The position numbers were made by a program, and so were the translations under genes. A stretch of DNA of 45,518 nt from Spirochaetales bacterium (GTDB lineage Bacteria > Spirochaetota > GWE2-31-10 > MWDO01). Below the pieces are notes generated by a model. It searched no databases. It was not told the origin of the DNA and worked only from the letters and a program-made list of their open reading frames with translations. Shown here in pieces: positions 24,544 through 31,597 of the stretch. The stretch's first letter is position 1. Each line of letters opens with the position of its first letter. Location of the stretch: positions 1-45,518 of the forward strand of contig JAFYAI010000078.1 in the NCBI GenBank assembly GCA_017540815.1. Reading direction: 5' to 3'.

Positions 24544-24574
24544 TGATGGTGAATCAGTAATTAAATAATTAACT

Positions 24575-25351
24575 ATGCAAACATTAATTTTAGCAGGTGG
24601 AGCCGGAACTCGACTCGGAGAAGAAACAAGATACATACCCAAACCCATGGTTGAGATCGGAGGATATCCGATTCTATGGCACATTATGAAAATTTACTCA
24701 TATTTTGGCTATAACGATTTCATTGTGCTGACAGGTTATCAGGGGCATGTTATTAAGGAATATTTTCTCAATTATTACAGTCGCTACTCTGATATGACTA
24801 TAGATTTATCTAATAATGATGTGCAAATACATAAAATGAGAAGCGAACCTTGGCGAGTCACAATGCTTTATACAGGATTGAATACGTTTACAGCCGGCAG
24901 AATTAAACGAGCAAAGGAATACATAGGGAACGAACCATTTATGCTAACCTATGGAGACGGGGTTGCTGACATTGATATTGGGAAACTTGTTGAATCTCAT
25001 GCAAAATCAGGCAAGACTGTCACGCTTACTGCTGTCCAGCCGGAAGGTCGTTTTGGAGCTCTCGATATTGATACCGATGGAATAATCACACAGTTTCAGG
25101 AGAAACCAAGCGACGCTTGGATAAATGGCGGTTTTTTTGTTTGCGAGAACAAAGCCTTGGATTATATTGGAGAAAATGCAGACAATATGATGTGGGAACA
25201 TGCTCCGCTGCAGAGTATAGCGAAAGACGGAGAGCTGCATGCATACAAACATGCTGGCTTTTGGCATCCTATGGACATGCTTAAAGATAAAAATGATTTG
25301 ACAGAGATGTGGCATGCACATAGAGCTCCATGGGCATTTTGGCAAACATGA
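24575..25351 (+). CDS. rfbF: Glucose-1-phosphate cytidylyltransferase
   Basis: RfbF makes CDP-glucose from CTP and glucose-1-phosphate, the entry to CDP-linked 6-deoxy and 3,6-dideoxy sugars. The 258-residue protein has the nucleotide loop LILAGGAGTRLGEET, the PKPMVEIGGYPILWHIMKIY block that marks this branch, TYGDGVADIDI for metal/sugar binding, VQPEGRFGAL, FQEKPSDAWINGGFFV, and a C-terminal GFWHPMDMLKDKNDL. These are the family's own sequences, at normal length. No clear ribosome site precedes the ATG. It is the first gene of the island's plus-strand operon, with rfbG next. Confidence 0.96.
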   Translation: MQTLILAGGAGTRLGEETRYIPKPMVEIGGYPILWHIMKIYSYFGYNDFIVLTGYQGHVIKEYFLNYYSRYSDMTIDLSNNDVQIHKMRSEPWRVTMLYTGLNTFTAGRIKRAKEYIGNEPFMLTYGDGVADIDIGKLVESHAKSGKTVTLTAVQPEGRFGALDIDTDGIITQFQEKPSDAWINGGFFVCENKALDYIGENADNMMWEHAPLQSIAKDGELHAYKHAGFWHPMDMLKDKNDLTEMWHAHRAPWAFWQT

Positions 25352-25370
25352 AATCAGAAGTAAACATTAT

Positions 25371-26423
25371 ATGATGGATCTTGGTTTTTATAAAAGAAAG
25401 AAAGTTTTTCTCACCGGGCATACCGGTTTTAAAGGCACATGGCTTTGTCGTATTCTGATTCTTGCCGGAGCAGATGTGACAGGCTATGCCCTTGAGCCGC
25501 CAACAAAACCAAGCCTTTTTGAGGAAACAAAAACTGCTTCTCAAATGAAGTCTATTATCGGAGATGTTCGTGATAGAGAAAAACTTAAGACCATTATGAA
25601 TGAGACGAAACCCGATATTGTGCTGCATCTTGCAGCTCAGCCGCTTGTGAGAACCGGTTACAAAGACCCTATTGGCACTTACGAAAGTAATGTCATGGGA
25701 ACTGTTAATATTTTGGAATCAGTTCGTGCTTGTCATTCCGTAAAATCGTTTGTAAATGTTACAACAGATAAAGTTTACCTTAATAAAGAATGGGCTTGGG
25801 GTTATCGTGAAAATGAAGAACTCTGCGGTTATGATCCTTATTCAAATTCAAAATCATGCTCGGAGTTAGTGACTTACAGTTATAGAAATTCATTTTTCAA
25901 CGAACCTAATTCACCTGCAATTTCTACTGCACGAAGTGGAAATGTTATAGGCGGTGGTGATTATGCTCTTGATAGAATCATACCTGATTGTATTCGTGCT
26001 GTAGAAAGTGGTAAAGAAATCACCCTACGAAATCCCAATTCTACTCGTCCTTATCAGCATGTACTTGAATGTCTGCGAGGATATTTGATGTTAGCTCAAA
26101 AGCAGTATGAAGATAAATCTTATGCCGGATCATATAACTTTGGACCGGATGATGAAAGCTGTGTAACTACAGGAGAACTTGCGACATTGTTTTGTGAAGA
26201 TTGGGGTGATGGAGCGAGCTGGAAAAATGTCAGCGAGGCAAATGCACCGCATGAAGCGAATTTCCTTAAACTTGACTGTTCAAAATCGAAAACGGTTTTG
26301 GGATGGTATCCACAATGGAGCATCCGAGATGCTATGAAGAAAATCGTGGAATGGGAAAAATCTGTACAGAGCGGGAGTTCTGCTGCTGATGTGACGGATA
26401 GACAGATAAGGGAGTATTTTTGA
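25371..26423 (+). CDS. rfbG: CDP-glucose 4,6-dehydratase
   Basis: RfbG converts CDP-glucose to CDP-4-keto-6-deoxyglucose. The roughly 350-residue SDR enzyme has the NAD loop LTGHTGFKGTWLCR, HLAAQPLVRTGYKDPIGTYE, the TTDKVYLNKEWAWGYRE block specific to the family, the catalytic YDPYSNSKSCSEL (YxxxK) and ARSGNVIGGGDYALDRIIPD. The frame is open from 25314 inside rfbF, but ATG 25371 or 25374 gives the normal N-terminus (MMDLGFYKRKKVFLTG). Its product feeds the ketoreductase encoded next, which overlaps its stop by 4 bases. Confidence 0.96.
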   Translation: MMDLGFYKRKKVFLTGHTGFKGTWLCRILILAGADVTGYALEPPTKPSLFEETKTASQMKSIIGDVRDREKLKTIMNETKPDIVLHLAAQPLVRTGYKDPIGTYESNVMGTVNILESVRACHSVKSFVNVTTDKVYLNKEWAWGYRENEELCGYDPYSNSKSCSELVTYSYRNSFFNEPNSPAISTARSGNVIGGGDYALDRIIPDCIRAVESGKEITLRNPNSTRPYQHVLECLRGYLMLAQKQYEDKSYAGSYNFGPDDESCVTTGELATLFCEDWGDGASWKNVSEANAPHEANFLKLDCSKSKTVLGWYPQWSIRDAMKKIVEWEKSVQSGSSAADVTDRQIREYF

Positions 26424-27352
26424 AAATGAAGAATGTACTAATTAGTGGAGCAAATGGATTTATTGGTCGTAATTTGATACAACGATTAGTCAGTGATAAC
26501 ATTCATATTTATGCACTTGTCTTGCCTGAAGAAAAACTATCAGAAATTTTTCACAATTCTGAGGTGACTGTAATTAAATGTGATTTGGAAAAGGATGATT
26601 CAAAAGAGATCCCTATACCTGAAAATATAGATGTGTTTTATCATCTTGCGTGGATTGGAGTTAATCCTGAAAGTAGAAGATCATTTCTTGAGCAGGAAAG
26701 AAATCTTTATGTATTGCATAATGTCTTAAATATTGCTGATATTAAACATGTTAAAAGAATTGTATTACCAGGTTCAACAAGTGAATATCTGTTTTCTGGT
26801 GGTCTTATTAACAAAGATTCTTTACCTACACCTAAAGATGCTTATGGCTCTGTAAAAGTAGCGATAAGGTATCTTGCACAACAGTTTGCTGTTGATAAAG
26901 GAATTTCATTTGTTTATGCTGTGATGTCAGGCATTTATTCTGATCAAAGAAAAGACAGTAATGTAATTACATATACTATAGACAGTCTGCTTAAACGAAA
27001 AAAACCTTCTCTTACAAAGTTGGAGCAGCTATGGGATTATATATATATAGACGATGCTATTGAAGCTCTTCGACTTGTTGGAGAAAAAGGCAGAAATGGT
27101 ATGATATATGCGATTGGGCACGGAGACAATTGGTCACTTTCTAATTATGTGCGTATTATTCATGAAAAAATAGATCCTACTCTTCCTCTTGGAATTGGTG
27201 AAATGCCATATTCTTCAAGTATAATGCCTAGTTCTTGTATTGATTTAACTGATATAAAACAAGATACGGGCTTTGTACCAAAGGTAAGTTTTGAGGAAGG
27301 AATAAGTCGTGTTATAAAGAAAATGCAGCAAGAATGTGGCTTATCAGAGTAG
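26420..27352 (+). CDS. NAD(P)-dependent sugar epimerase/reductase, likely CDP-4-keto-6-deoxyhexose reductase
   Basis: This extended SDR protein has 310 residues: LISGANGFIGRNLIQRL for the cofactor, FYHLAWIGVNPESRR, LPGSTSEYLFSGG and the active-site YGSVK (YxxxK). Its place after rfbF-rfbG suggests a 4-ketoreductase acting on CDP-4-keto-6-deoxyglucose or a 3-deoxy derivative, like CDP-paratose or CDP-abequose synthases. No E1/E3 (3-dehydratase) genes are present here, so a 6-deoxyhexose is the likelier product. A TTG at 26420 sits 5 bases after AAGGGAG; ATG 26426 is the alternative. From here the sequence becomes very AT-rich. Confidence 0.8.
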   Translation: MKMKNVLISGANGFIGRNLIQRLVSDNIHIYALVLPEEKLSEIFHNSEVTVIKCDLEKDDSKEIPIPENIDVFYHLAWIGVNPESRRSFLEQERNLYVLHNVLNIADIKHVKRIVLPGSTSEYLFSGGLINKDSLPTPKDAYGSVKVAIRYLAQQFAVDKGISFVYAVMSGIYSDQRKDSNVITYTIDSLLKRKKPSLTKLEQLWDYIYIDDAIEALRLVGEKGRNGMIYAIGHGDNWSLSNYVRIIHEKIDPTLPLGIGEMPYSSSIMPSSCIDLTDIKQDTGFVPKVSFEEGISRVIKKMQQECGLSE

Positions 27353-27381
27353 AAATTCTTCAAAATGCAAAGGAGTATTAA

Positions 27382-28536
27382 GTGTTGAAAGATTTTGATA
27401 TTATTATTGTTGGTTGTGGAATTACAGGATCTGTAATCGCACGTGAATATGCTGAAAAAGGAAAGAAAATTCTCATTCTTGAAAGGCGTAATCATATAGG
27501 CGGTAATATGTATGATTATGTGGATAAAAGTGGAGTTCTAGTTCAACAATATGGACCTCATGCATTTCATACAAAAAAGTTAGAGTTATATGAGTATATG
27601 ACACGCTATGCAGAATGGCAAGACTATAAACTTACATGCGGTGCGGTTATAAATGGTAAATATACTCCAACTCCGTTTAATTTTCAGACAATTGATGTTT
27701 TTTTTTCAGCAGATAAAGCAAAATCTATAAAAGAAGCAATTGTCGCGGAATATCCCAATCAAGAGTTTGCTCCTGTTCTTGAACTTTTGAATCATAAAAA
27801 TCATTTAATACATGAATATGCAGATTTTTTATTTAAAAATGATTATGCTCCTTACACTGCAAAACAGTGGGGGATTAGTCCTAATGAGATTGATCCTATA
27901 GTTCTTCGTCGTGTTCCTGTTAGGTTTAACTATAACACAGGATATTTTGACGATGAATTCCAAATTATGCCAAAAAAATCTTTTACGGATTTTTTTAGAA
28001 ATCTTCTTAACCATAAAAATATAAAAGTGTGTCTTGGTGAGAATTCAAAAGATTGGTTAAAACTTAATAGTGAAAGCAAAGAAATTTTAATAAACGGAAA
28101 ACCATTCTTAGGTAAAGTCTTTTACACAGGAGCGATAGATGAACTTTTTGACTTTAAATATGGGGTACTGCCTTACCGCTCTCTGCGGTTTGAATGGAAA
28201 ATAGCAAATGAAAAGAGTTTTCAGAATGCTCCAGTTGTTGCTTATCCGCAGGAGAATGGATTTACACGCATAACTGAATATACAAAACTACCTCTGCAAG
28301 ATGATAGTGATAAAACTGTTTATGCCGTTGAATATCCATTGCCATATAAAGCTGGAACAAAGAATGAGCCGTATTATCCTGTTCCTACAGAAGAATCACA
28401 GACAATGTACCAAAAATATAAGTCTGAGTCTGAAAAATATCAAAATCTTTATGTTTGCGGCAGATTAGGTGATTTTAAATATTATAATATGGATAACGCC
28501 TTGGAAAGAGCGTTGGAAATAACAAAAGAACTATAG
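27382..28536 (+). CDS. glf: UDP-galactopyranose mutase
   Basis: Glf isomerises UDP-galactopyranose to UDP-galactofuranose through a flavin adduct. The 384-residue protein has the FAD site IIVGCGITGSVIAREYAEKG, the specific RRNHIGGNMYDYVD, QQYGPHAFHT, YTAKQWG, FKYGVLPYRSLRFEW and the C-terminal GRLGDFKYYNMDNALERAL. All are diagnostic. The start is a GTG at 27382, 6 bases after AAGGAG. It supplies UDP-Galf to a glycosyltransferase, and so to the glycan made or modified by this island. Confidence 0.97.
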   Translation: MLKDFDIIIVGCGITGSVIAREYAEKGKKILILERRNHIGGNMYDYVDKSGVLVQQYGPHAFHTKKLELYEYMTRYAEWQDYKLTCGAVINGKYTPTPFNFQTIDVFFSADKAKSIKEAIVAEYPNQEFAPVLELLNHKNHLIHEYADFLFKNDYAPYTAKQWGISPNEIDPIVLRRVPVRFNYNTGYFDDEFQIMPKKSFTDFFRNLLNHKNIKVCLGENSKDWLKLNSESKEILINGKPFLGKVFYTGAIDELFDFKYGVLPYRSLRFEWKIANEKSFQNAPVVAYPQENGFTRITEYTKLPLQDDSDKTVYAVEYPLPYKAGTKNEPYYPVPTEESQTMYQKYKSESEKYQNLYVCGRLGDFKYYNMDNALERALEITKEL

Positions 28537-28543
28537 GAGAATA

Positions 28544-29251
28544 ATGATGGATACTTTGTATATTGTTATGCCCGCGTATAATGAAGCTGAAAATATTGCT
28601 GATGTTGTAAATCAGTGGTATCCAAAACTTGAAGGGAAGTCAGATGATTCAAGGCTTGTTATAGCAGATGGAGGTTCAAAGGATAATACTTTTGAGATTT
28701 TAATGTCATTGGAAGATAAATATCCAAAATTGGAAGTTTTCTCAAAACCAGGAACAGATCATGGAACTAAAGTTATTTTTCTTTATGATTATGCGATACA
28801 GAAAAATGCTGATTACATATTTCAGACTGACTCAGATGGTCAAACAAATCCAGATGAGTTTGATGCTTTTTGGAATGACAGACAAGAGTTTGATGCTATT
28901 TTTGGAAATCGCTCTGATAGGAAAGATGGCAAACACCGCGTATTTGTAGAGAAAGTTCTAAGGTTTGTACTTTGGATTTTTTTTAAAACAAAGATTCCGG
29001 ATGCAAATGCTCCGTTTAGATTAATGAAATCATCTTCGTTAAAAAAATATCTTTACAAACTCCCTTCTGATTTTAATCTCCCGAATGCTTTATTATGTAT
29101 GTATTTTTCGTATTATAAAGAAAAAGTATCATATCGATATGTAAGTTTCAAGCCTCGTCAGGGCGGAGTAAATTTTATTAATATACCAAGAATATTCAAA
29201 ATAGGCTGGAAAGCTCTTGGAGATTTTAAGAAACTTAAAAAGGAACTGTAA
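28544..29251 (+). CDS. Family 2 glycosyltransferase, DPM1-like
   Basis: The protein has 235 residues. The GT-A fold shows YIVMPAYNEAENIADVV, LVIADGGSKDNTFEIL, a FQTDSDGQTNPDEFDAF region with the DxD metal site, and FRLMKSSSLKKYLYKLPSDF. It resembles polyprenol-phosphate sugar synthases (DPM1/GtrB). It lacks the two C-terminal membrane helices that GtrB-type proteins carry, so it may work with the membrane proteins that follow. ATG 28544 or 28547 fits TAGGAG upstream. With the next two genes it forms a GT2/GT-C/GtrA set typical of lipid-carrier sugar decoration. Confidence 0.88.
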   Translation: MMDTLYIVMPAYNEAENIADVVNQWYPKLEGKSDDSRLVIADGGSKDNTFEILMSLEDKYPKLEVFSKPGTDHGTKVIFLYDYAIQKNADYIFQTDSDGQTNPDEFDAFWNDRQEFDAIFGNRSDRKDGKHRVFVEKVLRFVLWIFFKTKIPDANAPFRLMKSSSLKKYLYKLPSDFNLPNALLCMYFSYYKEKVSYRYVSFKPRQGGVNFINIPRIFKIGWKALGDFKKLKKEL

Positions 29252-29253
29252 CT

Positions 29254-30765
29254 ATGAGACTGATTAATAAAGAACTGTTAAATTTTGATTTAAAAAAAAT
29301 AGATCTTTTAGAATGTTTTGCATTTCTATATCTGTATCTTCCGATTATGATTTTTGCTCTCACTTGGTTGAAGGTTATATTTTCATTGATATTTGTATTA
29401 TGTGTAGGAACATCATTTATATTTATATTTAGTAAGCGGACTGTTGAGCCTATCAAAATGACTAACAGGTTGTGGGTGTGGATAATCATAGTGTCGATTT
29501 GTGCATTGTTTTGGGGATATATCAGTGGAATTGATGGGCATTTCTGTCAGGCATGGGATTGGCAGAAGCATAATGTTATCCTTGATGATTTGATTACACA
29601 TCGTTGGCCTGTTAGATATAACTTTGGAGAAGAGAGCGGGGTTCTCTGCTATTATATAGGTTATTATATTTTGCCTGCTATTTTTGGTAAAATATTTGGT
29701 TTTGATGTAGCGACGACAACCATGCTTTTATTATCTGTTGCCGGTATCGTAATTACATCTCTACTCATATATAAAAATTTTAACAATAAGAAACCAGCCC
29801 GATTGTTGCTGATTTTCTTTATGATTCTTACTGCATCAACATTTTTCTTTTTCTGTAAATGTCTTTATAACTTGGGACATGCTAATGATGCTCCTAATTT
29901 TTTCAATCTTAAAATTATAAGTAAGTCAGTACAGATTCAATTTAGGTGTGCCATTCTCAATATTAGATGGCTTTGCCCTCAATATATTCCTGTATTGATT
30001 GCTGTTGCACTGATATATGAGTTTCGTTATGATTATTCAGCATGGGCGTTTATTCTAATGCCACTATCATTATACAATACATTTGCATTTATCTGCTTAG
30101 GTGGTGTCCTTGCGATGACATGGAGCATAGATTTGATACAATGTAGAACAAAAGTAGAGATGATTAAGAATACATTCAGAATAGAGTTTGTATCTGCTAT
30201 TATTTGTATGTTGCTGATAATACTATATATAGCTACAAATGCTATACAGGCTAAGCCTAAAGAAGCAAGAATGGCACTTGAATTTATTAATTGGAACAAT
30301 CATTTTGCATTATTCGTTTTATTTCATGCGTCCTGGATGCTTTGGTTTGTAATATTAGGCAAAAAAAGAGTTTTCTCAAATAATATGCTCATTTCAGCCG
30401 GAGTGCTTCTGTTTTTATTGCCTTTTTTTAAGATGGGGAGATTTAATGATTTATGTACGAAGGGATCAGCCCCTGCACTTATAATCATCAATTTTGAGAT
30501 ATGCAGATATTTAATCGGTGCAATCAGGTATAGACATTGGGCAGTTGTCAGAATGTTGGTGATTCTTATACTCATATCATCGCTACCAAATTTTCATGAA
30601 TTTAGAAAACCATTGACTAAATATTCAAAAAATTGGAATAAAAGGGCTTATTGGTTTCCTAAAAACAGGGAAAAATATTTGGTGAGTGAGACATACTTGA
30701 AATATCAGTATATTACATGGTCTCCTAACAGACTTGCAGATATATTGTTGAAAAAAGAAAAATAA
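29254..30765 (+). CDS. Multi-pass membrane protein, putative GT-C glycosyltransferase
   Basis: The protein has 503 residues and about eleven membrane helices. The first large outer loop carries GYISGIDGHFCQAWDWQKHN and LITHRWPVRYNFGEESGVLC, with acidic residues where GT-C enzymes keep their metal site. Later there is an Arg/His-rich loop and a short C-terminal tail. No named family is certain. It starts 2 bases after the glycosyltransferase stop and is followed by gtrA after 1 base. I infer that it transfers a sugar from a polyprenyl-phosphate donor on the outer face of the membrane. Confidence 0.75.
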   Translation: MRLINKELLNFDLKKIDLLECFAFLYLYLPIMIFALTWLKVIFSLIFVLCVGTSFIFIFSKRTVEPIKMTNRLWVWIIIVSICALFWGYISGIDGHFCQAWDWQKHNVILDDLITHRWPVRYNFGEESGVLCYYIGYYILPAIFGKIFGFDVATTTMLLLSVAGIVITSLLIYKNFNNKKPARLLLIFFMILTASTFFFFCKCLYNLGHANDAPNFFNLKIISKSVQIQFRCAILNIRWLCPQYIPVLIAVALIYEFRYDYSAWAFILMPLSLYNTFAFICLGGVLAMTWSIDLIQCRTKVEMIKNTFRIEFVSAIICMLLIILYIATNAIQAKPKEARMALEFINWNNHFALFVLFHASWMLWFVILGKKRVFSNNMLISAGVLLFLLPFFKMGRFNDLCTKGSAPALIIINFEICRYLIGAIRYRHWAVVRMLVILILISSLPNFHEFRKPLTKYSKNWNKRAYWFPKNREKYLVSETYLKYQYITWSPNRLADILLKKEK

Positions 30766-30766
30766 A

Positions 30767-31192
30767 ATGATTGTTTTAGATTTGATTAAAAAATATAAAG
30801 CATTGATAGCTTATGTTTTTTTCGGTATTTGTACAACAGCAGTTGATGTTAGTATTTATTGGTTGGCTTTTCGTGTTTTATCTATTCCTAATGTTTTTTC
30901 TGCTATAATTGCTTGGTTTTTTGCTGTGTCATTTGCTTTTATTACTAATAAATTATGGGTTTTTGAAAGTAAATCTTTTGAATTTAATATCTTTTGGATA
31001 GAGTTAATAAAATTTTATACTTATCGGATTGCAACCGGTGTATTAGAAGTTGGAATGATTTGGCTTGCAGTTGACATTTTTCATTGGCATGCTATGCTAT
31101 GTAAAATTATTAGTCTTGTAATTATCATTATTATACAATTTATTGGCAGTAAATTTTGGATCTTTATAAATGATGAAAAAAATCTGACATAA
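30767..31192 (+). CDS. GtrA-family membrane protein
   Basis: The protein has 141 residues and four helices. It has the GtrA hallmark opening IAYVFFGICTTAVDVSIYWL, the FAFITNKLWVFESKS block after helix 2, and IQFIGSKFWIF at the end. GtrA proteins are thought to flip polyprenyl-phosphate-linked sugars to the outer leaflet. It is the last gene of the first island operon, immediately after the GT-C-like gene. No hairpin terminator is visible behind it. Confidence 0.92.
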   Translation: MIVLDLIKKYKALIAYVFFGICTTAVDVSIYWLAFRVLSIPNVFSAIIAWFFAVSFAFITNKLWVFESKSFEFNIFWIELIKFYTYRIATGVLEVGMIWLAVDIFHWHAMLCKIISLVIIIIIQFIGSKFWIFINDEKNLT

Positions 31193-31597
31193 AAGTTGAA
31201 TAGCGGGGATATTTTTAATCATGAATCTTTTGATAGAAATGCACATGTCTGTTGTTCATCAGTATTTGGTATTTTGGTTTGAAATATAACATTATATAAA
31301 TGTATATAGTTTTCTTTGTTTGATATTGACAATAATTAAAATTATTAATTTTTTTTTCGTTCTACGGCACTTGTGATTGAAACATTTTTTATAGGTAATA
31401 TGTTATAGGTGATGCCTCCTTAATATACTATTCTGCTGAAACAGTTGTTAGAAATGATGAAATTATATCTGTGCATTTCGGTGCATCACTAAGTTATTTA
31501 TTATATGGCGAACAATCAAATAGATGAATTAAAATTTGACTTTTTTTGTTTTTTGGTGTATTATATAAATCGTTATATCTTTTAGGATGGAAGAAAA
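31193..31597. other. 405-base gene-poor gap within the glycan island
   Basis: The gap is very AT-rich. A short plus-strand frame between about 31400 and 31525 reads IGDASLIYYSAETVVRNDEI, then SLSYLLYGEQSNR and a stop. It has an upstream stop and no start codon, so it may be the tail of a decayed gene; I do not recognise it. The promoter of the next operon lies at 31536-31564. No terminator was found. Confidence 0.5.
31536..31564 (+). promoter_or_regulatory. Promoter of the phosphonate operon
   Basis: TTGACT (31536-31541), 17-base spacer, TATTAT (31559-31564), 33 bases upstream of the first start codon. The six genes behind it are tightly packed and end at the terminator at 40437. Confidence 0.65.

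Larger units (their letters stand above)
24210..24574. promoter_or_regulatory. Divergent control region of the glycan island
   Basis: This 365-base gene-free stretch lies between the minus-strand acyltransferase and rfbF. It holds an exact 15-bp inverted repeat (24266-24280 and 24529-24543) around 248 bases of very AT-rich DNA, with one good promoter facing rfbF. A T-tract (24288-24295) follows the left repeat. No ORF of note was seen. Confidence 0.7.

Noticed and set aside
26420..27352. dTDP-rhamnose or UDP-glucose epimerase assignment
   Set aside because: No rml genes are present; position after rfbF-rfbG points to a CDP-sugar.
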